From Ophiostoma sp. CBS 140.51 (taxonomy: Eukaryota; Ascomycota; Sordariomycetes; Ophiostomatales; Ophiostomataceae), in assembly GCA_029298735.1 (NCBI GenBank), contig JANSLP010000093.1:1-64000 (forward strand): DNA of 64,000 bases, written 5' to 3'. Shown piece after piece: positions 46,301 to 57,900 of the stretch. Made by a program: the position numbers and the translations under genes. The notes beneath the pieces were generated by a model. That model saw nothing but the letters and a program-made list of their open reading frames with translations, was not told where the DNA came from and did no database searches. The number at the start of each line of letters is the position of its first letter. Position 1 is the stretch's first letter.

Positions 46301-48231
46301 TCAGATACCCTCCTTGTGTACATCATACGGCAGTGCAAACATGACAAGGCCCGTGAACAGGAAGAGGCCCGCACTGATCCAGATGGGAATGCTCGTGGTC
46401 GTGCCCGACTGGGACGAAATCACCGGCGCGGCAATGCCGCAGGCGTAGCCGATGGTAGCGCACAGGCCGTTGACGGTGGCACGGATCGTGGACGGATAGG
46501 ACTCGGGCGTGTATGCGTACTGGATGGCAAACATAAAGTTGATGACCAGCGTCGACACACAGTTCCAGGCCACCACGGCCTCGTTTGTGCGTGCTGCCAC
46601 CACACTGATGCAGAGGAACACGCCAGAAATGACGGTGCCAATGGCCATGGTATAGCGTCTTCCGAGGCGCGTCTCCACCAGCAGGCCGGCCAAGACGGGG
46701 CCCGGAACGGTGCAGGCGGCAATGTAGCAGTACTGCTGGTACGTCGAGGCGAGGGTGTAGGTGGGGTCGATGGCCGAGAACCGGGCCTGTAGGTACACGG
46801 GCAAAAAGTACGAGTACAACGGATACGCCACGCCGATGGAGGCCCAGATCCACATGATAATGGCACTCTGGAGAGCGAGCTTGCCGGTGCCGAACAGCGG
46901 TTTGAGGTTAGACCAGTGCAGCGACTGGAACTGGAGGAAAAAGATCTCCTTGAACGAGCGCTTCACGGACGCCGAGTGCTCGTCCCGTCCGTAGCGTCGG
47001 TTGATCTCGTTGAAATCGTCGAGCTGTAGAGTGAACGGGCGCTTAGACCGCTTGGCAATAATCTCTACGACCTTGACGGCCTCTTCGTCTCGGCCTTGGG
47101 CAAGGAGGTAGTAGGGCGACTCGGGAAAGTCAAAGACGAAGAAGCGCACCGCCGCGAGCACCAGAACAAGGGCGCCGAGAGTGAACAGCGTGTACCGCCA
47201 GCCCATGTTGTCGGCTTTGAGGCAGAGGTCCGAGACCGTGAGGTCGCACGAGTACTTGGAGATGAATGCCCAGCCGATGAGCTGCAAGGGGAACGAAGCG
47301 TTAATATTGTGTGTCCGTTTCTTTCTTTCTTTCTTTCTTTTCTTTTTTTATAGTCAGAATGAGCGTAAACTTACTGCATCGGCAAGGGCACCCAGCGCCC
47401 AAAAGGCACTCAGCATGGTCAGCAGGTAGTGGCCGCTGGTCGGCACGAACTCGAGGTAGACGACGGAGGCGACGGGGACATTGCCACCGGACGCGAAGCC
47501 AACCATGGCAAACATGCCGCCGTATGTGTAGATGTCGTTGCTGCCACCAGCTGCGATGAGGAAAATGCCCACGAGAAACAGAGTCGAGTTGAACGCCCAG
47601 TACCGGCCAATAATGTCAGCCATGGGACCCCTAACGGTGGAGAATGGTGGTCAGCAAATCAACACAAACAAGACAGACATGTTCTCCACACTACTTTGCA
47701 TTTCCTTGTGTGTCTTGGCGATCTTGGTGAACTTGGCGACCTGGGGATCTGGATCTTGGCCTTACCAGAAGAAAGCACCAACAACCGCACCGATCGAGTA
47801 AGAAATACCCGTCAACGTCACGTTCGAGATGACGAACTCGTTACCAACCGGTGTATACGTCACGGTCAGACCATACCCGGCAATCTAGAGCACACATTGT
47901 CAGCGGCATGTTACGAGAAGACATCCTCAAAGCGTTTGGGCCCACGTACATTGTCCACAATCCAGCCAAAGCCGCAGAGAATCCACACCTCGTACTGCCA
48001 CCAGTTCATGCCAATGTTAGTCATGGCATGGCTTACGAGGTGTGCTTTTTCTGCGTAGCATGCATCCACGCCCGTTTGGCGCTCGATCTGGATCGGCGCG
48101 GCCTTGAGGTCGTCTTCCACGATCTCGCCCCGGCCTTCATCCACGGGAGCATTTTCGATTTTGGAGATGCTCTTGGCGTCTCCCGACTCCACGTTCTCTG
48201 CAAATGCTGCAATATCCATGTTGTCTTCCAC
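46301..48231 (-). CDS. MFS transporter, sugar-porter/SV2-like family
   Basis: Four exons (48231-47950, 47884-47766, 47630-47375, 47281-46301) join in frame to 545 residues. Donors are GTACGT, GTAAGG and GTAAGT; the first intron has GCTGAC and CTAG. An acidic, soluble N-terminus (about 75 residues) precedes WWQYEVWILCGFGWIVDNV, the first membrane span in this fungal group. The loop motif GPMADIIGRYWAF (G-x-x-aD-x-xGRr) after the second span marks the major facilitator superfamily. Later parts include MGWRYTLFTLGAL, FDFPESPYYLLAQGRDEEA (the PESP motif of sugar-porter/SV2 types), ETRLGRR and YTPESYPSTIRATVNGL. It should be a twelve-span plasma-membrane carrier; the substrate cannot be told from the sequence. 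Confidence 0.9.
47317..47348. repeat. CTTT microsatellite inside MFS intron 3
   Basis: About six CTTT units followed by a T run lie within intron 3 (47374-47282) of the MFS gene; on the coding strand it reads GAAA. Length variation here would not alter the protein unless splicing is affected. Confidence 0.85.
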
Positions 48232-48905
48232 GTGTTGTCGTCGTGCTAGATGCTAGTTGAATGCGTGGCAGAACTGTGGCGAAATGGCTAGCCTTGTTCA
48301 GATGTGTCTTTCCAGAGGTGTCTGCAAAAGAGACCGCAAAGCAGCTTATGTACTTCGTACACCGCTTTCTCGCATTCTTGCACGCGCAATTGAATGTCGG
48401 TTGTGATACAGATGATTGACAATTAATAAGAAGTGGGGGATGGACATATCAGAGATGCGATACGGAGTAAATACAATAGATACTGTGCGATAACAAGGCA
48501 ATCCTGGGTTATCGGGTATGATATCCGGGGTCAAAGTGGGACGGAGACCACGGGTCGACTCCGAAATACGGTCAACTGCATCAGGACATAGCGTAAAAAG
48601 GCAACAAGAGACGGCAATATAGAGCCGTGCTTTGCGTGAATCCAATGATACTATGAGTGGGGATACGACGCGCAGATACTCCGTAAGAAGAAGATAAAAT
48701 GGCGTATCTCGATAGCATGTCTCGATGGCAGCTCCCCCGCACTGGTCAAAAGTGGGAATAAGGGCATGCGACGAAATGGCCGCCGAAATGCCGCCGGCAA
48801 GTTGCAGCAACGGCACCATAAAGTCGGGGTTGGCGTCAGTGAGTCGATATAGGAATTGTAAAACAGCTTTAACCAAGGGCCCTTAACCATAACGACCAAA
48901 CCACA
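48232..48905. other. Divergent region between MFS gene and nitrilase-family fragment
   Basis: The 674 bases between the MFS start (48231, minus) and the hydrolase start (48906, plus) should hold both promoters. No other gene is evident. Confidence 0.5.
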
Positions 48906-49545
48906 ATGGCAACGCACGCGCCGCGAATTGGCTTAGTGCAACTGCACATCACGGAAGGCTGCACGCCAACAGATCAGTATGAGCGGGCAGCCGCTTTTAT
49001 CAAGACAGCCGCGAAAGACGGTGCCGATTTGGTTGTCCTTCCGGAGATGGCATTCGGACTCTCCCCGCCAACAGAGCCAGAAAAGGATGGCTTTGCCAGT
49101 AAGAACTGGAAATGCATTGGAAAACTCCAACAGCTAGCCAAGGTATGTTTATGTTTTGCATCTCATCTTTATCAAACGCCATCTCGAACGAAAAGTAACA
49201 AGATTTATCTTACAGGCACTGAATATAAACATCATCCCTGGAAGCTCGTTGGAGGCAGACCGGGATGACGCCGGCAAGGTGTTGCATTACTACAATACGA
49301 CATATTATATTGACCGCCACGGAGACATCAAGCTCCGGTACCGCAAAGTCAATCTCTGGGGCCCCGAGAAGCAAGCCGTGTCTGCTGGCACTGAACATGC
49401 CGTGGTCGATACCGAGGAGTTTGGCAAGATCGGGCTGCTAATTTGCTGGGATCTTGCCTTTCCCGAAGCATTCCGCGCGTTGGTCAAGCAGGGTGCCTTG
49501 CTGTACTCTGTTTTACACGAGCCTGTTGCTTCTCTTTTCATCTGA
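48906..49545 (+). pseudogene. Carbon-nitrogen hydrolase (nitrilase superfamily), 3' truncated
   Basis: Exons 48906-49142 and 49216-49545 (GTATGT donor, TACAG acceptor) give 188 residues, against about 260-300 in the family. The start RIGLVQLHI is normal. The three catalytic residues are in place: Glu in VVLPEMAFGL, Lys in LRYRKVNLWGPEK, Cys in LLICWDLAFPEAFRAL. Right after FRALVKQGA the similarity ends and a short unrelated tail VASLFI leads to a stop. The strand and sheet elements that should follow (about 80-100 residues) are absent from all three plus frames downstream. Relatives hydrolyse amides or nitriles (for example omega-amidase). The product is likely inactive or unstable; the call as broken gene is an inference from the missing third. 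Confidence 0.65.
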
Positions 49546-50780
49546 CTCCTAACCTCCCGATCTTTTTTCATAAACATTATTTTAGTCTTCCTAGAATGAG
49601 CATGCCTTGAATTTTTTTTCTTAAAAAAAGGTTGATAGTCAATCTGAGATCGTAAAAAAGCCGAGAACTATGCATTACAATCAAACTGCCGTTTCTTCCG
49701 TAACTCGAATATCTACTTTCCATTCATTGTCCATTCACTTCTCACAACTATGAAATCGTCCATTACACTTAATTCTCACGGCGGCATTCACTTCTTGTTG
49801 CGGTGGAGCTGAGTGGTGATCAACTTGCTCTTTTACTCCATGTCTCATATTCAAAAAAGCGTTTCCCGTGTCTAAGATGGATGCGGTTGCCGCGTGCCGA
49901 TGTGACAAGAAACGGGCACGTGAGAAGTGTGTAGCACATGCTGAATGTCTCTCATTTCGCTGTCTGGCGCTGTCTTGCTGGTGCATCTCTTTCATGTGCA
50001 GCGCAGATCCTTGCCTCGCCCTTGAATGATTGTTCCTCCCTCACATTCTGTCCTTTTCCTCACCACCATTTCTTAATGTGGCATTTTTCTTGTTTGTTTT
50101 TGAATTCTCCTTCATTTTTATTTGAGTTTATGTGTTACTTTTTCAAGTTCAAAACTCAAAAAGAAACAAAAAACTTTCTTTTTCTCATTTCTTTTCCAGA
50201 TGAACAGTCAGTTCTTAAAATTTTATTCTCCGATCGAATACGACAGAAACACTGCCAGCCCTCAGCACAACGTAACATCTTTTACCGAATGCCTGTAAAC
50301 TCCGATGAGCTTCCGCTTGTACAGGTACAACTTTCACTGGTTGAAAATGCCATTCTCACAACTAAAGAACCCGCTGTGGCTGGTATGAAAAGGCTTGAAA
50401 ATTTCGATGCCTACCAACAACAGCAAACGTGTGGCACATGAGTCTTCTGGTGGACATCCCGCTACTCGGCCCCGTCGGGCCAGGGTGAATGATGCAAAAG
50501 GCATCGAGATGCTCCGTTCCCGCCCTCGGCAGCGCCAATGACAACCATCAGGCGACAAGGGGCCCTGCTTGGCGCCCAGCAGCTGAACTTCAAAGACTCT
50601 AGAAAATGAAGCCCCATATGGCGAAAAACAACGATTTGCAAGCAAGATGTGCAAGATACGCTAAGATGCAAAGAGCACAAGCCCGCCTTCCATCCGATCT
50701 CACGATACCTCTATGGCCTTGAAAGAGCGCCTTTTATTGTTCGTTTACCCTTTTCTGCCTCTTGATAACGCACATGGCCT

Positions 50781-50827
50781 CGACATCAACGGACTCGACG
50801 GAGTTGACGGATTTGACGGATCGACGG
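50781..50827 (+). repeat. Nine-base-period GACGGATTT-like array 1
   Basis: Four to five imperfect units follow each other: GACTC, GACGGAGTT, GACGGATTT, GACGGATC, GACGGG. A 15-base piece of it recurs exactly in array 3. Confidence 0.7.
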
Positions 50828-52061
50828 GCTGTGATAATATGTGCTCGGCTTTCGTATTCGCCATTTGGACATCTCTTTGACTCTTTTCGATTTCTTTGGG
50901 CCCATTTGGACCCTTTTCCAAGCCGCATATTTGTTTTTTCTGTGAGTTGACTCTGCTTCTTTCGTGATAATCATGCCCATGATTCCCATCTGTCCATCTG
51001 TTCGCGCTGATCTATGCCACCCTTACCTCTACTATGGGACCCGCGCTGGCGGCCTGTTGAGCGGTTGAACGACGGCCTGTTGTCGATCATTTGCTGACTG
51101 CTGAGCCTGCTAAACGGCAGTTGAGAAACAGGGCCACCGCTGGTCTGCCTCGTGGAGGCCACTGGGAGGGGACCAATGAGCCAGCGCAAAAAATGAGTGT
51201 CAGTCCTTGATGTACCGGTACATCGAGGTCGACAATCGATGGGAGACGCGCACACGATGCCCTCAAACGCACAGAAAATGATAGTCGCCGACAACTGCTA
51301 GCATCAACGTTTGCAACGGACTGCTCATCAAATTCCCAGGAAAGTGGCAATTGATCAACCCATGATCCTTACGAGGACGCATTCGCTTGCCCCTTGGGCG
51401 TGCAGCCTGCAACCGGTTCGCCCAGGCTCGTGGGATCGTCGACGACACAGAGAGGGAGGCAGAGGAAAGGCATTCTGGTGGGCTTTTGATTTTCGCAAAC
51501 ATTGATCCCAAAGAGGATAGCTGCATGTCGATTTCACGCCAACAGCAAGAAAAACACACAGACCCAACAGGCCTGCCATGCGCTGCATTGCCTCGCGAAG
51601 TATCAGCAGAGGAGTTTAAAGAGGAGCTTACTGCTTGGAAAGGATGTCGCGAGGATGTTGCGAGGAGCTCTGTGCGCAACGCTCCGGCCTTATGGAGCGT
51701 GGCTGGAAAGGCTTCAGAGGCAAACTAAGTGGCAATCGAAACGCAATGACGCCCCCTTGGCGAGGGTAAATGGTGGAAAAGGAGATGCCGATGTTTACCC
51801 CCTCCCCCCTCTGTTTCTGCTCCTTCACACAATCGTTTCGATGTTGGGTAGGCACCATCTGCCGACGCTTTTCGCAGATAATAATGTTCTCAAAAGGATC
51901 AGTGTAAGTTGAAATACGACTTTGACAGCGATCTCTTCCAGGGCAACGCCTGAAAGCTTCTTTGTCTTCTTTCTTTTTGCCGTCATTGTTCGGGACCAAT
52001 TTGCCCGCATCGAGAAGACTATCCCTGGCGATCTCTTCACTTGCTGGCCAGGGGCCTCGAC

Positions 52062-52084
52062 TTTTTTTTTTTTTTTTTTTTTTT
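52062..52084 (+). repeat. Poly-T run of 23 bases
   Basis: An uninterrupted run of 23 T follows CTCGAC. It could be the A-tail (minus strand) of a retro-inserted sequence or simple slippage; no retroelement body was recognised beside it. Confidence 0.9.
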
Positions 52085-53173
52085 CATCACAATGCCGCGC
52101 CTGGCTTCCAGCTATTGGCTGTATTGGGATTTGTGTCTGTGGGGAGGAACAAAACGACCGGCAGAAGGAAGCGTAGAGGTTCAAGGTTTGACTGGTTCAG
52201 AAGGCAAAAGGAACGGCGAAAAAAGCAAAAATAAAAAAAGAAAGAAAAAAGGGCCGTCGAGCAGTTGGCCCGACACGCTACTGCCATAGCGCGATGTCTC
52301 CATTTACGAGATTTACGCGACTTGCTGCCAACTTTTTTTTTGTGCTCATCTCCATCTCGTTCCTGATCCTAATGCCCAGCTTCCGCCTATTTCTCCCGAT
52401 ATTTTTGCCCGCCGGCAGTGTGGATATGGAATCTTCTTTCTGCTTGATGGTGGTCAGACGTAGACAAAACTCGTAGTTTGCAAGTTTGAGTCCGTCGCGT
52501 CAGTGCAACCCGCAACTACAACGGCTGTCACTGTCCTCCATCTTCTTAGTGACACTCTTTTTCTGACGTTGGCACTAATTGCCAGTTTAATTGTATTTGT
52601 GGCCGCAAATCAGGGGCAGTTTTGACTTTTGGGTGGTGGCCGCCAGCAGTTGGAAACGCGACCTAGGTACTGGTAGTTAATGCCTCTATGTATTACCATC
52701 TCGATGCCGTGCTGGCAGTGGTGAGAGTGTGTTTGCTGGGATTTGGGGGTTCATTTTGATATTCACCATCCAAGATATCTCACCCATCGAGTCAGCTCTT
52801 CTTTTAAATTCTCACTCTGGCCCCCAAAAAAATCCCAGTAGAAAGGAGAAAAGGACGGGATTTCTTTTCTGCAGGATTCCCGAGATCTCGACCTAGAATT
52901 CGTGAGAGCAAATCTCGTACTCGCATATTCGTCAGCAAGGAAGATAGACGGGAATGGGATTGTTGAATCGTCAAACACGGAGAAGGAGTTTCAGAAACAA
53001 GGCCACCCTTCCCCTCCTGCAAAAAGATGGGACGGAAGGATTGGTGTTGCGTGATGTGGATGCAGAGGCTGGCCGCAGCCTGTTGATCCTTATTGTTTTC
53101 AGCTGCAGGTGCGCGCCAATGAAAGAAGGCTGTTTTTTGTGTTATATTGTGAATTTTACGGAGTAGAAATTTC

Positions 53174-53198
53174 CAAATCGTCAATCGTCAAATCGCCA
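53174..53198 (-). repeat. TTGACGATT-like array 2 (minus orientation)
   Basis: On the plus strand AAATCGTC, AATCGTC and AAATCGCC follow one another. On the minus strand this reads GATTTGACGATTGACGATTT, related to arrays 1 and 3. Confidence 0.55.
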
Positions 53199-54942
53199 GA
53201 CCGATTGCCAGAGTCCCGACAAAAGCCAAAAGAATCTTCCGGGAACCAGGTTCAATGGCACGATATTCGTTTAATGTTGCGGTATTGGGTTGTTGGGTTG
53301 CGTCCCGCATGTGCGTGCGCTTTGTTCTCTTGCCTCTTGCCTGTTGCCATTCCGCGCGCTCATCATGTCAGTTGAGAAATACAACTCACACTTGCATCGA
53401 GCACAGACATCATGTTGCGGTGAGAAGGCTGAGGTTCGCCCCGAAAGGTATTGAACAACGTCGATCACTTTGGATATTATGCACGACAACGACGTCTAGA
53501 GGCATATCTTTGAGGTCTATTCATTCCGCAATATGTCCGTGCATTTGACCTTTGATACTGATATCTTGGCTCAGTTGATCATCAAGAAGCTTTGATCAAA
53601 TGTGTCGTCAGCTTCTAAGAAACTATCAAGAACAAGATCGCAAAAAGGGTAAAAAATTCCAACGCGAAATATGCCAACCACATGGTAGATACCAAAGCAA
53701 AGGCACTAACACGGGCGACGGCGCAAAATTTTTCTTGGGATTTTCAGGAGAGAACTTGCTCTCCGATTATCTCTCCGAATAGTTTAGTGCTGGCGTTGGT
53801 CTGGGCTTGTGCTGTTGGCTTCTGATATCTCGACATGGCTCAGCATGGATGCTGCTCATTATCAGATGTTGCCGATACCTCGCCAACTGGCCAGATATCA
53901 TCAATCTCTCGTTGAAAATTGCTACACATTGGCATGTTGCCAATACGTGTACATCTCTTTTCAGCTTCTCCAAAAGGAAAGGCAACGAAACAAAAAAAAA
54001 TTTAAAGTGAAATAATGGCAGCGGACCAGCCGCGGCGCAATAGACTGGCGTTCGGATAGGGAGGAGGCAAGAGAGAGAAGAGGAGACAAGAGAGGGGAAC
54101 GAACCCAAAGCCCTAAGTTCTTGCAGCCCTCTTTCTCCTCTTTTTGGTCTTCTTTCCTCTTCTCGTAAAGCGCCAGTACACATCTGTACAAGTATCATAA
54201 ACGATTTAACGGTTCTGCAAGATAGTCTGAGGCCCAATTCAACAACCACTTCCCCCTCTCATACTTCACACAAACTCCCTAACCGACGCCGTAAAAACGC
54301 CAGAAGCCTTGCCAAACATGGGCTGGTAATGTCTCGGTCTCGGCCTGGTCGCTTTTTCGGGCCTGGCGGGTGGGCGCGGTCTGGCCTCGGGCGGACTGTC
54401 TAACAGGGAGGGTGACGCAGCGACGACGACTTGTTAAAATAGCGCCGTACGGGCAGTGGCAGACTGTGACTTGACTGGCGGACATTGACAGAGGAGCTTG
54501 AACGCTTTAAATTAGACAAGCGTGGTGTCGCATGGGTTCGCGTTCACTTGCCTTTTCATGTCTTTCCGTCTGCTGGAAGAATTTTTTATTCTGCAACGGA
54601 TGCCGCCCTCAAAGACCGAAGAAATGCGGCTGGTTTCAAACTTTCTTTTTCCTTGGGAGCAGTCGTACCGCTCAAGGCTAGGAAAGGCGTGCCGAGTACT
54701 ATGGCGTTGAAGCTTGGTCAGAATGAGGTTTTAAGGCCGGAGCTATGGGCATATTGGCTTGGTCGGGGGTGTCGATAATTGCGGTTGTGGATGGTCAACA
54801 CGTTGTTGGTCGTTCAGATATCGCCAATATCGACGGCTATCGACATTATCCAGACGGCTGCCAAGGCGAAAGAATGGCGAAAACAAGCGAAAGAGCGACC
54901 GATGTAAGTCAAGTCGACCCATATGGCAGGAAAGAGCTACCC

Positions 54943-54969
54943 CGTGACGGATTTGACGGACTTGACGGG
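54943..54969 (+). repeat. Nine-base-period GACGGATTT-like array 3
   Basis: Units GACGGATTT, GACGGACTT and GACGGG follow directly. TGACGGATTTGACGGA is shared exactly with array 1, about 4.1 kb away. Confidence 0.7.
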
Positions 54970-57900
54970 TTCTTGCCTTTGTTGATTTTCTGTTGACCTT
55001 GACCTTGATTGACAAAACTGTTCCGAAGCGAAAGCCTTACGAGGTGAACGGACGTCAATTGCATCTTGGCGGCAGTCACGACTGGAGCGACTGGAGCCAG
55101 AACATTGCCCCAATCGCCCAAACGGGAAAGCGAGGTCAACCGTTCCTGCCGGTGAAAATCGACTACCAATGCAGAAGATGTCCGAGCGTAACAACATGAA
55201 GAACACCAGCATCCATAGCGGGAAGGAGCGAACGAAGGTTAATATCAACAGAAAATACAACCCATAACAAATGAATTGTCGATACTTTCTGTCTTTACAT
55301 TAGAGTATTCTTTGTTGCTGCAATGCACCCACTTTTCAGGGGCATATCGCCACTGTAAAATGCATGCAGAGCAAAGACATTGTATATTTTTTTCCAGCTG
55401 TAATTCCGGTTAAAAATAACAAGTCAAGACTACGTGAAGCTTCTTGTTTGTTTGTACATATTGATTTTGTAGATTTATTTTCTGGTCCACCTGAGAACTG
55501 GGTAGGCGGTTTTTTGTGTTGGAAAGAGCTACCCAACAATATGTCCCGCTTGCCCCGCCAGATTTAAGCCGATGACATTAAGTCCACCATGCTTGCCATT
55601 TTAGGTAGGTTCGACCGCGCTGAACCGGTGTTATCCCTTTCTTAGGAGCTCGGAGGCGCGAACCTGGTTCCTGGCGACGGCTCCTTTGTATCGCACCTTC
55701 CCATGGCTCTGTGTCAAAAACACGGGCTTCCATTTCGCTTCTATGCCTGGGCGCCCCTCCTTTTTACTCCTCTTGTCCCTTTTTTCTCTTTTCCTTTTCT
55801 GGGACAGTTTTATGGGCCCCATCAACATTACCACCCTCCGTTTAGCGACCAGGCCACCTCAAGCCACCATCATCTTTTCGAGACTTTGTCGAGCGTGTCT
55901 TGTTCCATTCCAACGGCTACGGGCCTTTCGCGCTATTTGCCTGCACCAGACTGCGTCGAACAGCTTCTCCTCATGCTCCTCACTCCTCTTTATCGGCCTC
56001 TCTACGGAGCAGGCCCGCCGTGCGTTTCCACCCCCAGTCCAGCCGTCCAAGCCAACCCTGGCTGCACATCGCTGCATATCGAGGCGCATCGAGCAAGGGA
56101 TCCTCTCTGCCCTCTACTTGTCGCAGAATGCACAATGAAACTCTACGGGGTGGATTGCTTGTTCAAGGAACAAGGCCTGCACGAATTGACATGATGATGC
56201 CACAGTGACCACACAAAGGAGCCCTGTGATAACAAAATACACTACAAAAGAACCTACAGTGCGACGCCAGCAGGCCATTTTCATTTTCAGTCGAACAGAG
56301 GGGACTCGGAAATAGAAGCAAAAGAAAAATGGACGGCCGTTTCGCACAGACGGGATGCAACGGCGTCCTGCCAAAAAGGCCAGAAAAAGGGGAGATGAAT
56401 TGCCGTCCAACGACCGTGAGCCTTTTCCTCTGTTGCCCTTTCATCGACGAAGGTTTTTTCTTCACCTTTGCGGGAAAAAAGCTCCTTGGCGGAAACCAGC
56501 AGCAAGTACTCACTTTCAACGGTTCCATCCCGTGTTAGTGCACACTCAGAAGTACGGTTGTACTCGTATGCACTTTCAAATGCGAAGAACGAAACAAAAA
56601 AGACCAACAACACGGTACGTTCTTTTGTGTGTCTTTTGTCGAGCCTGTGAGCCTCTTTCCCCTCATTTTCAAATCTGGTCGCTTTGGTTCCACGTTTTCC
56701 ATCGCTCACATTTCTCCAGACACAAATCGAAAAATCGAAAAGAATAAAAGAATCGACTCCAGTTTTTGCATGTGGGTGGGGAAAGGAGAAATGTATTAAC
56801 ACCAGAATAGGCTTCGTCTAGCTGACACATGCTAAAAACCACCACCCGAAATGCGCAAAAAATACAATGCATCAACGAAAAATACGGAGTGGACAACCAG
56901 AAACTGTGGCTGCTCCTTCGACCCCAGTCCAGCGTTGCATCGGACGTGAAGACAAGGGGGCGGGGTGAACTGTTCTTTGGTCGCACCTCGGACACTATCG
57001 ACAAGATGCATTACTTCCAATTTCAAAAGAGGGAATGGAGAAACTGACAGCAAGCCACAAACAAAGCGATTCCGAAGCAAAAAAGTCACTATTTTTCAAA
57101 TGACAATGGCGCCGGGGGCTTGCTGTTTCTGCTGGGCCTCCTCGTGGCAATGTTTCACGGTTGACCTGTTGACAGGGCTTGTCAGTATGTCACTAGTATG
57201 TCACTCGGAGAGGTTTTACCCTTTTGTTTTGCACTTCAATGAACAAATTTACCTGCCACCAAAAAAACCCGACCAACAACGAACAACTTACCGGCCAGAT
57301 GGAAGACGGACTCGGCGTTACTCGACACTAGACGGTTCCTGGATGCTGGTGGTGTCCTGATACCAAGTGGGGCTTGCCGCACCTGCAGGGCATTGGAAAC
57401 CGTTACGGACTGGTGACGGCGACTGGCGGTGCCTGTGAGACTGACAGACGGCTCATGCAGCAAAAAGAGGACAGGCTTTCATTTGTGCGTGTCGAGGTCT
57501 CTTACGGGAACATGCACTTTCTGAAAAACAAACAAACAAGAGGACGACAGAAAAAGAACGCAGGAAGAAAAGAAGGCGAAAATGAAGCGTGGGGACGAAC
57601 ACTCGGCCGCGTCACGACGAGATGAAATTCAGACAGCCCAGGCAAGAAACGCAAAGGGCGAACGAAGAGTCGGGCCGGCCAGCAAAATCAACCTCATACA
57701 AGTACCAACAGAAAGGGGCACAGGCAGATCGAAAAAAAGAAACACGGCTCGGGGAGACAGCGATCGGTGAATCAAGAAACGACGCAATCAACCATGGATG
57801 GTGAAAGGCGCATTCCCCGAAAACGCAACGCTGGTCAACACAGACGGTACCGAAATGCACAGAACATACAGAAAATACAGGAGAACAATTAAAAGACGGG

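Noticed and set aside
52062..52084. Poly-T run as evidence of a retroelement insertion
   Set aside because: No reverse-transcriptase-like frame or target-site duplication was seen beside it; a simple slippage run is enough.
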